Positions 42,801 through 55,037 of a stretch of 64,000 bases of DNA are shown here, in pieces. Numbering within the stretch: position 1 is the stretch's first letter; every line of letters begins with the position of its first letter. The notes beneath the pieces were generated by a model. It was not told the DNA's origin. It did not search any database and saw nothing but the letters and a program-made list of their open reading frames with translations. Both the position numbers and the translations under genes were made by a program. Source of the stretch: Sandaracinus sp964481145 (lineage in GTDB: Bacteria; Myxococcota_A; Polyangia; Polyangiales; Sandaracinaceae); assembly GCA_964481145.1 (NCBI GenBank), contig CAYZTA010000009.1, positions 62,001-126,000 of the forward strand, in the 5' to 3' direction.

Positions 42801-43568
42801 TCAAGTCCTGAGCTCGAATGCACGAAGGACGACATACCCTGAGAGACTTAGGAAGGCGAGCAGGAGCGACATCACCACGCGCGTTCGCTTCCGGGTGACA
42901 CTCGGGGTTTCCGAAGGGCGCGGCGCACGCAGATGGGGCCCGATGATTCCGGCGATCGCAGCTGCGCTCGCGATGGCACCGAGAATCGAAGCGAACACCG
43001 CGGCTTCATCGGCGGCTTCGTTCCATGTGAGCACGAGCTCGGCACGTGAGCTTTGGGCTGGCGCCCACACGGAGACCCACAATCCACCCAGGACCGCGCC
43101 CCACAAAAGGACGCGCCGAGTCCAGTCGTGCGCACGAGGCTCGCTTTCGGGCGCAGCCGTGGGCAAGGCTTGTGTGTGGCACGCGCGCAGCTCGGATGGA
43201 CGAGCACACGCCTCGAGCGCGATCGCCCCGTACGCCAGCAGCGAGAGCGCTGCCGCGAACAACTGCACTCGCGTATCGAACTCTGCGATGTCGTTTCGCG
43301 CGGCGAGCGAAGTCGCCAATGAGATCGGAAACAATACGATCAACATCGATACCGTGATGAATTTTCGAAGCGTCCCAAGCGCCCACGCACCCACGAAAAG
43401 AGGCACGAGTGGCAGGGCGCCAAAGAACGTGCTCGCCGAGTGCAGAACGCCGGCATGCAACGCCGGAAACAAGAGAGCGATGGCCCAAAGGTTCGCTCCG
43501 AGCACGAGGACGCGAACGGCTTCGATCTTCCCCGTCGGTCGAAACGAACGAGCCGTCGCTGCCGCCAT
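42801..43568 (-). CDS. Seven-helix membrane protein of unknown function
   Basis: A 255-residue protein from ATG 43568 (the open frame starts at 43619) with seven predicted hydrophobic helices and short loops. A central soluble loop of about 35 residues contains several cysteines (EACARPSELRACHTQA). The C-terminal tail is basic before the last helix (TRKRTRVVMSLLLAFL). No transporter or receptor motif was recognised. It is divergent from the kinase gene across about 83 bases, so the two may share a promoter region, and it precedes the PPC lipoprotein on the same strand. Confidence 0.65.
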   Translation of the reverse strand: MAAATARSFRPTGKIEAVRVLVLGANLWAIALLFPALHAGVLHSASTFFGALPLVPLFVGAWALGTLRKFITVSMLIVLFPISLATSLAARNDIAEFDTRVQLFAAALSLLAYGAIALEACARPSELRACHTQALPTAAPESEPRAHDWTRRVLLWGAVLGGLWVSVWAPAQSSRAELVLTWNEAADEAAVFASILGAIASAAAIAGIIGPHLRAPRPSETPSVTRKRTRVVMSLLLAFLSLSGYVVLRAFELRT

Positions 43569-43651
43569 GACGCAGGGACGATAGCAGCACTGCCCGAACG
43601 TAGGGTGTGCGTTCTTCACGCGCGAGCAGGCGCCTTTGGTATGCTCGCGCC

Positions 43652-46672
<3,021 letters not shown>

Positions 46673-46811
46673 ACGCACGGGGAGGTGCGTCGATTGACGC
46701 TCTATACTTTCCCCGCGTTCGGGCCCTAACAGGCGTCGGATCGGTGCTCGAAAATTGCGCACAGTCTCCGATTTGCGTGGGCCCGAGCTTTGCAGAATGA
46801 GACAGACCTCC

Positions 46812-48653
46812 ATGCAGCAACGGAATCTTCTTCGCTTTTCATCTGTGCTCCATGTCATCGCGCTGGCCCTTCTGGGATGCGCGAATACCGATCCACAAGT
46901 CGCACGGGCGCCGATCGTCGGCGGGACCCCCGGTGGGGATCCAGCGGTTGTATGGATTTATGACAGGTCGAGCGGTGGTTTATGCACCGGCACGCTCATC
47001 GATCCGCGCGTCATTTTGACGGCGAAGCACTGCATTCAGCGTCCAGGAGCCTCCGGACCGGGGGCTGTCCGGAATTTCTTCGTCGGCTTTGGCGGTCGAG
47101 CGGGCAGCGGAAATACAGTGGAGGTCCAATCGATCTACACGACGCCGGGGGTTTGGAGTGAGAGTCGCGGCCTCGATGGGTCGCTCATCGGACAAGATGT
47201 CGCGGTGATGGTGCTCGTGACGGGCGTGACGGATATCGATCCGATTCCGGTGCGCCGCACGGATCCATCCACGCTTCAAGGTCAAACGATCACTGCGACG
47301 GGATTCGGTCAAATCCCGTCGGGGAGTTCGGGCACCAAGTACATCGCGACCGGGCGTGTCACATCGGTTTCGAACAGGGAACATCTGATTTACGTCGGTT
47401 CGCTGACTTGCCAGGGCGATTCCGGCGGGCCGATGATCACGGCCGAACATGAGGTGGCGGGCGTCGTTTCGTTCGGCAACGGCAGCAGCTGCGGAACGGG
47501 CTTTGGTGCATACAACTCCATCTACGGCTATCTCGACCTCATCGACATGGCGATCGAAGAAGGGGGCGGTTGCGCCAACAATGGCGTGGAAGTGTGTGAT
47601 GGCCGCGACAACGATTGTAACGGCATGGTCGATGAGGTCTGCACTCCTCTGGGGGAAGCCTGTTCGAATGATGACGAGTGCGTGGGGAACACGTGCCGTA
47701 CGACGGCGATCGGCCGTGTGTGCACACAGACTTGTGATGTGCGTCGGCCCGAGTTCGCTTGTGGAGACGACTTTTATTGCGCGCAATCAGCGGCCGCGTC
47801 CTGTGAAGGACTCTGCCTTCCCAGGACAGGTTCGGCCTCACTTCCCAACGACACCGAGTGCACGAGTGATTCGGAGTGCTTGTCGCTTTTCTGTAATGAT
47901 CCCGGAGATGGACGTCGCCGCTGTTTGACGCCGTGCCAGAACGATATGGGGGCCTGTTTTGCGGGCGAAGTATGCGCGGCTGGGCCAGGGGCATGTGGTG
48001 CATGCGTCCCCGCAAACCTCGTGCGCGGCCTCCCACGTGGCATCGGCGAACCCTGCGGCGCCGATACGGAGTGTGCGTCGGGCAGTTGTCTCCAAGACGA
48101 GTCCGGCTTGCGTTACTGCAGTCGCTCCTGTGACGAGACCAACACGTGCATCACCGGTTTTCACTGCCGTGAAGGTTTGTGCAGGGTCGGTGCCCCTGGG
48201 GGGATTGGCGAATCCTGTCAGGACACCACGAACAGCACCGATTGCGCGGGTGGTGCGTCTTGCGCACAACGAGGAGACACGCGTTGGTGCACGACTCAAT
48301 GCTCGGGGTCCCAACCATGTCCCGAGGACTTCGATTGCATCGATGCCGGCGGGGTGACGGTGTGTGTCCCCAATCGCTCCCTCGTGGGTGGGGCGTGCGA
48401 AGATGCCGACGATTGTGTTTCGGGCGTCTGCGCGAGCAATCACGTGTGTGTTCGCGAGTGCGGTATCGATGCACCGTGTGGCCCTGGTTTCGAGTGTCGT
48501 CGTACGAGCGATGGCGTGACCGCGCTCTGCGTACTTCCTGAGCCGGCCAGAACTTCGAGCTGCACGATCTCACACGCGCGTTCTTCGACCTTCGGATGGT
48601 TCAGTATCGCGGGTGCAGTGTTGGGAGTGCTCGCGCTTCGTCGTCGTCGATAG
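46812..48653 (+). CDS. Secreted trypsin-like protease with Cys-rich repeats and MYXO-CTERM-like tail (first copy)
   Basis: About 613 residues. Start ATG 46812 (46797 and 46755 are alternatives). The signal peptide ends in a lipobox-like ALLGC, the domain starts at IVGG, and the catalytic triad is seen as TAKHC (His), GQDVAVM (Asp) and CQGDSGGP (Ser) at about residues 75-215. After about 250 come a DNDCNGMVDEVC motif and four Cys-rich EGF- or TIL-like repeats. The C-terminus has Cys, one hydrophobic helix (FGWFSIAGAVLGVLAL) and RRRR, a MYXO-CTERM-type sorting tail. So it should be secreted and held at the outer surface. It is followed at once by a close paralog. Confidence 0.85.
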   Translation: MQQRNLLRFSSVLHVIALALLGCANTDPQVARAPIVGGTPGGDPAVVWIYDRSSGGLCTGTLIDPRVILTAKHCIQRPGASGPGAVRNFFVGFGGRAGSGNTVEVQSIYTTPGVWSESRGLDGSLIGQDVAVMVLVTGVTDIDPIPVRRTDPSTLQGQTITATGFGQIPSGSSGTKYIATGRVTSVSNREHLIYVGSLTCQGDSGGPMITAEHEVAGVVSFGNGSSCGTGFGAYNSIYGYLDLIDMAIEEGGGCANNGVEVCDGRDNDCNGMVDEVCTPLGEACSNDDECVGNTCRTTAIGRVCTQTCDVRRPEFACGDDFYCAQSAAASCEGLCLPRTGSASLPNDTECTSDSECLSLFCNDPGDGRRRCLTPCQNDMGACFAGEVCAAGPGACGACVPANLVRGLPRGIGEPCGADTECASGSCLQDESGLRYCSRSCDETNTCITGFHCREGLCRVGAPGGIGESCQDTTNSTDCAGGASCAQRGDTRWCTTQCSGSQPCPEDFDCIDAGGVTVCVPNRSLVGGACEDADDCVSGVCASNHVCVRECGIDAPCGPGFECRRTSDGVTALCVLPEPARTSSCTISHARSSTFGWFSIAGAVLGVLALRRRR

Positions 48654-48665
48654 TTGGGAGCGAAC

Positions 48666-50513
48666 ATGCGAAGTGCGATTCTTTTCCTCGTGAGCGCGCA
48701 GTTCGCGCTCTTGGTGGGGTGTGCACAGGAGCGCGCATCGGTTCATGGAGATGCGGATTCGAGCGCGGCGGCCATCGTCGATGGCACACGCGAATCCGCG
48801 TATCCAGAGGTGATGTTGCTCTTCAACCGTCGAGGTGGGCTCTGCACGGCGACGTTGATTTCTCCGCGCGTCGTTTTGACGGCACGCCATTGCGTGGTCG
48901 ATGAACGTGAGGTCCTTGCGCCTGCGTCGAGCATCGCATTGTACGTCGGAAGCTCGCAACGTTCATTCAGTGCCGAATATCGTGCGCGCAATATCTTCAT
49001 CATTCCTGGGAGCACAGGCGCGATTGGAGGCTTTTTCGCTTACGATTTGGCGCTCATCGAATTGACGACATCGGCGCATGAAACCCCACGCGAAATCGCG
49101 CGCATGACGCCGAGCGCGTTGGTCGGGACCGAAGTGACGGCCGTTGGGTTTGGACAGATCCCATCGGGAGGCTCGGGGACGAAATACCGCGCGATGGCGA
49201 GGGTCGAGAGCTATGAAGCAGGGCTCATCTTCGTAGATCCCACGGTGTGCTCCGGTGATTCGGGAGGGCCGATGATCGGAGCAGATGGTTTGGTCTACGG
49301 TGTCGCGAGTTTCATCTTCAGCCCTGACATGCGCACCCAGCCGCGCTGCGGCACGGCACCCGGCGCCTACAACGAGATCCATCGTCATCTCGATTGGGTC
49401 GAGGGGGTGCTCGAGATGGTGGGCGACCTCTGTGTTCCCGATGAAGGCGGTGAAATCTGCGACGGTCTCGACAACGATTGCGATGAGATGGTGGACGAAG
49501 GGTGCTCACCGATCGGTGCTGCATGTGAAGACGGTTCGACCTGCGTGCATGGCCTTTGCGCCGATACGGTCGCAGGCAGGATGTGCACGACTGAATGCGA
49601 TCCCATTCGACCTGCTCTCGGCTGCGCGCCGGGATTTTATTGTGGTGCGATTGGCTGTTCTGGGTATTGCGTCCCTGGTGTCGCGGGAGATCTCCCAGTG
49701 GGTTCGAGCTGCGAAGCCGACACCGATTGCAGCTCCCTCGACTGTGTCGACCCGGGAGATGGCAGGCGACGCTGCCTTGCGCCTTGCCGTATGGATCAAG
49801 GACTCTGTCTCGCAGATGAGATTTGCGTTCCGCAAGGCGACGCGTGTGGTGGGTGCGTCGATGAACGACTCGTCCGTGGGCTTGGGCATGGCCTCGGTGA
49901 GTCGTGTGTGACCGACGCCGATTGTCGCAGCGGAATGTGTCGTGAGTCGGCAGGGATCTTCGAATGCGCCACGCCCTGCGAAGATGGTGTATGTGCGGCT
50001 GGTTTCGCGTGTCGCGAGGGGGCGTGCGTGCGTTCGCGCGGCGGCGAAGTGGGCTCTGTGTGCATCGACAATGCGGATTGCGGCATGGGCATTTGTGCAC
50101 GCGGAGGGGAGCGTCGATGGTGCACCGCGATGTGCACGGACGCATCGATGTGCCCGAGTGGTTTCGATTGTCGTCTGGTCGCAGAAGACGTGAGCGTATG
50201 CGCTCCGAGCCTTGCTCTATTGGGCGAGGCGTGCGGCGCGCCGGATGACTGTGCGAGCAATCTCTGCGGCGCCGATCATCACTGCACACAACATTGCGAT
50301 GCGGAAAACAGCTGCGGAGTTGGCTTCGAATGCCATCGCATGTCGGACGACACGGCCATTTGTGGTCTTCCGCGGCCAGAACCGTCATCGAGTTGTGCGG
50401 TCGGCCATCGCACACGCTCGAACACCGCGCTCGTGTGGTTCCTGGTCTTCTCCGTGATCTGTTCGCACGCCTCCAGCAGGCGGACAAGGAGCTCCCGGCG
50501 AGGGCTGTGTTAG
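48666..50513 (+). CDS. Secreted trypsin-like protease with Cys-rich repeats (second copy)
   Basis: A 615-residue paralog of the previous gene, starting 12 bases after its stop; ATG 48666 has TGGGAG eight bases upstream. The lipobox is LVGC. The triad is seen as TARHC, FAYDLALIEL and CSGDSGGP. The DNDCDEMVDEGC motif and the Cys-rich repeats match the first copy. The C-terminus has Cys and a short hydrophobic helix, then a longer basic stretch (SSRRTRSSRRGLC) with an extra Cys, so the sorting tail is imperfect compared with the first copy. The two probably arose by tandem duplication and act on different substrates or in pairs. Probable co-transcription. Confidence 0.83.
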   Translation: MRSAILFLVSAQFALLVGCAQERASVHGDADSSAAAIVDGTRESAYPEVMLLFNRRGGLCTATLISPRVVLTARHCVVDEREVLAPASSIALYVGSSQRSFSAEYRARNIFIIPGSTGAIGGFFAYDLALIELTTSAHETPREIARMTPSALVGTEVTAVGFGQIPSGGSGTKYRAMARVESYEAGLIFVDPTVCSGDSGGPMIGADGLVYGVASFIFSPDMRTQPRCGTAPGAYNEIHRHLDWVEGVLEMVGDLCVPDEGGEICDGLDNDCDEMVDEGCSPIGAACEDGSTCVHGLCADTVAGRMCTTECDPIRPALGCAPGFYCGAIGCSGYCVPGVAGDLPVGSSCEADTDCSSLDCVDPGDGRRRCLAPCRMDQGLCLADEICVPQGDACGGCVDERLVRGLGHGLGESCVTDADCRSGMCRESAGIFECATPCEDGVCAAGFACREGACVRSRGGEVGSVCIDNADCGMGICARGGERRWCTAMCTDASMCPSGFDCRLVAEDVSVCAPSLALLGEACGAPDDCASNLCGADHHCTQHCDAENSCGVGFECHRMSDDTAICGLPRPEPSSSCAVGHRTRSNTALVWFLVFSVICSHASSRRTRSSRRGLC

Positions 50514-50561
50514 GGATACCCGGCTCTTTGCGGGGTCACGAGGTTATGGTAGTTCGCCTGC

Positions 50562-53282
50562 ATGCGTCCGAAGACGACGAAGAAGCTCAGTGAGCTAACA
50601 CTACACGATCTCCTCTCGCGCCTCGGTTATGCGGCGGCATGCAAGCTCTTGGACGCCGATGGCGCTGCGCTCTTGCGAGCTGGCGGCCAGTTCGAGTTGG
50701 AGCTGGAGCAGATCGAGCTCAGTGCCGATTCCATGCGAGCCCATGTGCATGAATCCGTCGTGCAGATCGTTCGAACGGATGTCGCGCGAGGACGCCTCGG
50801 GATCACGTGCAGCACGTGCAGAGGGCCTTGTGTGCATGCGGGCGCGCTTCTTTCGTTCGTGCTCGAGGAGAAACTGGCGCTCGGGCTCTCGGCCGTACCA
50901 GAGCCTCGGGTGCCGATCGAGAGCCTCTCGGAGGAGGAGCTGACCGCGCGTGCGCTCGAAGAGCGAAAGGAGCGCGCCCGCGCCGAAAAAATGCGCCTCG
51001 TGGCGACGGATCCTCAAAAGCCATGGACCGACTACAAGCTGACGAGCGTGTCTTCTGGCAAGTCATACCGAGTCGCGCTTCGTGGAACGGAGCGCGGCGT
51101 CTCGTACTGCTCATGCCCCGACTTCCGGAAGAACACCCTCGGCACCTGCAAACACATCATCTACGCGCTCGAGCGCGTCCGTCGGCGCTTCTCGGCCGCA
51201 GAGCTCGCCACGCCCTACCGGCGTTCGGAATTCAGCATCTACTTGCGTTATGGAGCCGAGGTCACGCTCCATTGTGCATCTCCCGATCGTCTCGACCCAG
51301 AGACCCGTTCGCGCGTGGGACCGCTATTGAGCGGGCCGATCACGGACCTGCCCGAACTCTTGCGTCGCATCCGTCAGCTCCATCGCGCCGGCCACGAGGT
51401 GAAAGTCTATCCGGATGCGGAGGTGTTCATCGAACAGGCGCTCATGCGTGAACGCCTCGAATCGCGTGCCCGCGAAATTCGCGCGAACCCGACCGAACAT
51501 CCGCTTCGCACCTCGCTCCTCAAGACCGAGCTGCTGCCTTATCAGCTCGATGGCATCGCCTTCGCGGTGGGCGCAGGACGCGCGATCCTCGCCGACGACA
51601 TGGGCCTCGGCAAGACGATTCAAGGGGTCGGTGTGGCCGAGCTCCTCGCGCGTGAAGCCGGCATTCGACATGTGCTCGTCATCTGCCCGACCTCGCTCAA
51701 AGCGCAGTGGCGTCAAGAGATCGAGCGCTTCTCTTCGCGCACGGCGCAGCTCGTCATGGGCTCCGCGAAGGAGCGATCCCACTGTTATGGCAATGGCACC
51801 TTCTTCACCATCTGCAACTACGAGCAGGTGCTGCGCGATCTGCTCGCGATCGAGCAAACGAAATGGGATCTCATCATCCTCGACGAGGGACAACGCATCA
51901 AGAACTGGGAGGCCAAGACGAGCCGCGTGATCAAAGGGTTGCGCTCGCGCTTCGCGCTCGTGCTCTCGGGCACACCGCTCGAAAATCGCCTGGACGATCT
52001 CTATTCGGTGGTCGAGTTCGTGGATGATCGACGCCTCGGTCCGGCGTTCCGTTTCTTGAATCAGCACCGCGTGGTCGATGAGCGCGGGCGCGTGCTCGGC
52101 TATAAGAATCTCAGTGAAGTGCGGTCGCGCCTCGCGGGAGTGATGTTGCGTCGGACCCGGGGCGACGTGCTCAAGGAGCTCCCCTCGCGTCACGTCGAGA
52201 TGCTGCGGGTCGTGCCCACGGAGGAGCAGCTCGAGTTGCACTCGACGCACATGCAAATCGTGAGCTCCATCATCCGCAAATCGTACTTTACGGAGATGGA
52301 TTTGTTGCGTCTCCAGAAGGCGCTCTTGATGTGCCGGATGGTCGCGGACAGCACGGCGCTCGTCGATAAAAAGAAGCCGGGCTACTCGAGCAAGTTGGAG
52401 GAGCTCGAAGGTCTCCTCGATCGACTCGGCGCAGAAGAGGGACGCAAAGTCGTGCTCTTCTCGGAGTGGACGTCGATGCTCGAGCTCATCGAGCCGCTGC
52501 TTTCCGCGCGTGGGCTCGGCTATGTGCGTTTGGATGGTTCAGTCCCACAGAAAAAGCGTCCCGAGCTCGTTCATCGCTTCGAACGCGATCCGGATTGCAC
52601 CTTCTTCATCACCACCAACGCGGGCTCCACGGGGCTGAACCTCCAGGTCGCCGACACGTTGATCAACGTGGACTTGCCGTGGAATCCCGCGGTGCTCGAG
52701 CAGCGGATCGCGCGTGTGCACCGCATGGGACAGAAGCGTCCGGTGCAGGTGTTCGTCCTTTTGACCGAAGGGACCATCGAGGAGAGGCTGCTCACGACGC
52801 TCTCGGGCAAGCATGAGCTCGCGCTCGCGGCGCTCGATGCCGAGTCGGAGGTCGACGAGGTGATGCTCACGAGCGGAATCGAAGAGCTCCGGAATCGGCT
52901 CGAGGTGTTGCTCGGGGCCAAGCCCGAAGCGCCGCTCGACACGAGTGCATCCGTGGAGGTCGAGCGAGAAGCGGCGCGTCTGCGTCGTCGTGAGCATGTC
53001 GCGGAGGCCGCGGGCAAGATGGTGGCAGGTGCCCTCGAGCTCTTGGGTGCGCTCGTGCCCGCGAGCTCCGAAGATGCGCATACGAGCGCGCTCGAGCGAG
53101 ACATCGGCGCGACCCTCGCGGAGTGCGTGGACATCGACGAGAATGGCCGCGCCAAGCTCACGATCGCATTGCCGAGCGCGGGCACCGGGGAGGCGGCTCA
53201 TCTCGACTCGCTCGTGGTGCTCGCCCGCTCACTTGCCCGCTTGGCGAGCGCCCAAACGGCTCATTCTTCACCGCTCCCATAA
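50562..53282 (+). CDS. SNF2-family DEAD/H-box helicase with SWIM-type zinc fingers
   Basis: A 906-residue protein. N-terminal about 200 residues hold two Cys/His clusters, CSTCRGPCVH and CSCPDFRKNTLGTCKH. The second is a SWIM finger (CxCx(n)CxH) and the first looks like a diverged copy. A SNF2 ATPase follows: Walker A ADDMGLGKT near 345, motif II ILDEGQRIKN (DEGQ rather than DEAH), and helicase motif VI near LEQRIARVHRMGQKRPV with NVDLPWNP. The C-terminal about 120 residues are Glu/Arg-rich helices. Such SWIM-SNF2 enzymes act on DNA-bound protein complexes, for instance in transcription or repair. Its 3' end overlaps the convergent acyltransferase gene by 22 bases. Confidence 0.9.
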   Translation: MRPKTTKKLSELTLHDLLSRLGYAAACKLLDADGAALLRAGGQFELELEQIELSADSMRAHVHESVVQIVRTDVARGRLGITCSTCRGPCVHAGALLSFVLEEKLALGLSAVPEPRVPIESLSEEELTARALEERKERARAEKMRLVATDPQKPWTDYKLTSVSSGKSYRVALRGTERGVSYCSCPDFRKNTLGTCKHIIYALERVRRRFSAAELATPYRRSEFSIYLRYGAEVTLHCASPDRLDPETRSRVGPLLSGPITDLPELLRRIRQLHRAGHEVKVYPDAEVFIEQALMRERLESRAREIRANPTEHPLRTSLLKTELLPYQLDGIAFAVGAGRAILADDMGLGKTIQGVGVAELLAREAGIRHVLVICPTSLKAQWRQEIERFSSRTAQLVMGSAKERSHCYGNGTFFTICNYEQVLRDLLAIEQTKWDLIILDEGQRIKNWEAKTSRVIKGLRSRFALVLSGTPLENRLDDLYSVVEFVDDRRLGPAFRFLNQHRVVDERGRVLGYKNLSEVRSRLAGVMLRRTRGDVLKELPSRHVEMLRVVPTEEQLELHSTHMQIVSSIIRKSYFTEMDLLRLQKALLMCRMVADSTALVDKKKPGYSSKLEELEGLLDRLGAEEGRKVVLFSEWTSMLELIEPLLSARGLGYVRLDGSVPQKKRPELVHRFERDPDCTFFITTNAGSTGLNLQVADTLINVDLPWNPAVLEQRIARVHRMGQKRPVQVFVLLTEGTIEERLLTTLSGKHELALAALDAESEVDEVMLTSGIEELRNRLEVLLGAKPEAPLDTSASVEVEREAARLRRREHVAEAAGKMVAGALELLGALVPASSEDAHTSALERDIGATLAECVDIDENGRAKLTIALPSAGTGEAAHLDSLVVLARSLARLASAQTAHSSPLP

Positions 53283-53878
53283 AACGCGGCGACCCGTCGC
53301 TCGAGGAGCTCCGGTTCGAGCTCGGGATCGTAGTCGCCCTCGCGCTTTTCGATCAAATCCCACCACGGTAGGGCTCGCGATTCTTTCGCCAATCGCTCGG
53401 CGGTTTCGGTGACCGAACCGATCACTTTGGCGGGGATGCCTCCCACGATGCTCCCGGGCGGGACGTCTCGCGCGACGACGGCGCCTGCGGCCACGATCGC
53501 GTTCGGTCCGATCGTGACTCCGGGCATCACGATGGCTCCGTAGCCAACGAAGACATTGTCGCGAATGTCGATCTTCCCGACGCGGTCGAGCTTCTTGCCG
53601 CTCACACGGAGCAAGACGCCGATCGATCCGTCATGTCCGATCAGCGCGCATTTGCTCAGCACCACATGGTTGCCGATGCTGACGTACGCGGGATCGGTGA
53701 TCTCGGTCCCGGGCACGATCATCACGTCTTCGCCCATCCGGTGAATCCCGCCGTGTCTGCGCAGATATTCTGCGTGCTCGTGTCCGTCTCGAGAAACGAA
53801 TCGCAGGTAGGCGGAGTATCCGATGCCGCGTTCGACCGCGATTCTCTTGAGCGTGTCTTTGACGAGTTTGCGCAGCAT
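53261..53878 (-). CDS. Left-handed beta-helix acyltransferase
   Basis: A 205-residue protein of the hexapeptide-repeat acyltransferase type (LbH). It shows repeats such as IGNHVVLSKCALIG, IRDNVFVGYGAIVMPGVTIG and GPNAIVAAGAVVARDVPPGS, then IVGGIPAKVIG, a signature ending common to sugar O- and N-acetyltransferases. It probably acetylates a sugar in surface polysaccharide or lipopolysaccharide; no sugar gene cluster is nearby. ATG 53878 has no strong ribosome-binding site. Its stop lies inside the end of the SNF2 gene, convergent. It precedes tsaD's 3' end by 13 bases on the same strand. Confidence 0.82.
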   Translation of the reverse strand: MLRKLVKDTLKRIAVERGIGYSAYLRFVSRDGHEHAEYLRRHGGIHRMGEDVMIVPGTEITDPAYVSIGNHVVLSKCALIGHDGSIGVLLRVSGKKLDRVGKIDIRDNVFVGYGAIVMPGVTIGPNAIVAAGAVVARDVPPGSIVGGIPAKVIGSVTETAERLAKESRALPWWDLIEKREGDYDPELEPELLERRVAAFYGSGEE

Positions 53879-53891
53879 GCGAGAAGAGATT

Positions 53892-54929
53892 TTATCGGAT
53901 CTTTCCGCGAAGCAGATCGGGATGTTTCGAATACGCAGCGAGCTCGAGTCCGTCGCGCTCGTCCCGTTCGCGCCGCAAGAGCCCGACGTACGCGATCATC
54001 GCCGCGTTGTCGGTGCAGCTCGCGAGAGAGGGAACGAAAAGGCGCGCCCCGATGCTCGTGCAGAGCTCGGAGGCGCGGGCACGAAGCCCCGCATTCGCCG
54101 CCACCCCGCCGGCAAGGACCAACCGTGGGATATCACGCTTTTGACATGCCGCCGCTGCCTTGCGCGCGAGCACTTCGACCACAGCGTACTGAAATGCCGC
54201 GCAAAAATCGGCCAACTCGGCTTCGCTCCGGGGGACGCCGTATTTTTCTACATGGCGTGCCACGGCCGTCTTGAGCCCCGAAAACGAGAAATCGAGCCTC
54301 TTCGTGCTCGGCATCGGCAAGGGGAGCTCGATCTTTCGAGGGTCTCCTTGTTTTGCGAGCCGATCGATGATCGGACCTCCCGGATAACCGAGCCCAAGGA
54401 GCTTGGCGGCTTTGTCGAAGGCTTCGCCAGCGGCGTCGTCACGGGTTTGTCCCAAGAGCTCGACGTCCTCGTGACTGCGCACTTCGTAGATGGCCGTGTG
54501 GCCGCCGCTTGCCAAAAGACCAATGAATGGAAGCTCGGGAGCTTCGATCGGAGCTTCGCCCCGGTTGAGATAGATGGCGAAGAGGTGGGCGACGAGGTGA
54601 TCGACATAGACGAGCGGAACGTGTCGCGACCAAGCCATCGCTTTGGCGGCCGACATCCCGACCAAAAGAGAGCCGAGCAGACCTGGTCCACGCGTCACGG
54701 CGATCGCATCGATGCTGTCCCATCCTCCCGGCACGGCCGCGAGCGCAGCCTCGACCACCGGTGAGAGATTCGTCAGATGGGCTCGCGAGGCGAGCTCCGG
54801 CACGATGCCGCCATAAGGCGCATGCACCTCGAATTGGCTGGCGATGACGTCGGTCAGCACACGCCCACCGCGTTCCACGACAGCGGCAGCCGTTTCATCA
54901 CACGAAGATTCGATTCCGAGGACACGCAC
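53892..54929 (-). CDS. tsaD: tRNA N6-adenosine threonylcarbamoyltransferase
   Basis: A 345-residue enzyme of the Kae1/TsaD family that transfers threonylcarbamoyl to adenosine 37 of ANN-decoding tRNAs. Seen are the start VLGIESSCDETAAAV, the metal-binding region VYVDHLVAHLFA (the HxxxH pair), ASGGHTAIYEV, GEAFDKAAKLLGLGYPGGP, and the C-terminal LVLAGGVAANAGLR and PSLASCTDNAAMIAYVG. The start is GTG 54929; the frame opens earlier at 54983 but adds a basic segment without support. It is essential in most bacteria, so this is housekeeping. It sits near a sugar acyltransferase and opposite an unrelated lipoprotein gene. Confidence 0.96.
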   Translation of the reverse strand: MRVLGIESSCDETAAAVVERGGRVLTDVIASQFEVHAPYGGIVPELASRAHLTNLSPVVEAALAAVPGGWDSIDAIAVTRGPGLLGSLLVGMSAAKAMAWSRHVPLVYVDHLVAHLFAIYLNRGEAPIEAPELPFIGLLASGGHTAIYEVRSHEDVELLGQTRDDAAGEAFDKAAKLLGLGYPGGPIIDRLAKQGDPRKIELPLPMPSTKRLDFSFSGLKTAVARHVEKYGVPRSEAELADFCAAFQYAVVEVLARKAAAACQKRDIPRLVLAGGVAANAGLRARASELCTSIGARLFVPSLASCTDNAAMIAYVGLLRRERDERDGLELAAYSKHPDLLRGKIR

Positions 54930-55037
54930 GATCCGTGGGGTATACCGCGGTGTGCGCACATTGACGACTCTCGCGACGCACACTTTTGTCTTATCATCGA
55001 CGTGATGACGACCACGCGAGTCGGAGCGATCCCTCGG

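Noticed and set aside
46690..46720. TTGACG and TATACT upstream of the first protease gene
   Set aside because: The two hexamers are only a few bases apart, so they cannot form one promoter.
54980..55000. TTTTGTCT, a reverse match to the A-tract part of the shared ECF element
   Set aside because: No partner box at the right distance and not before a matching start codon.
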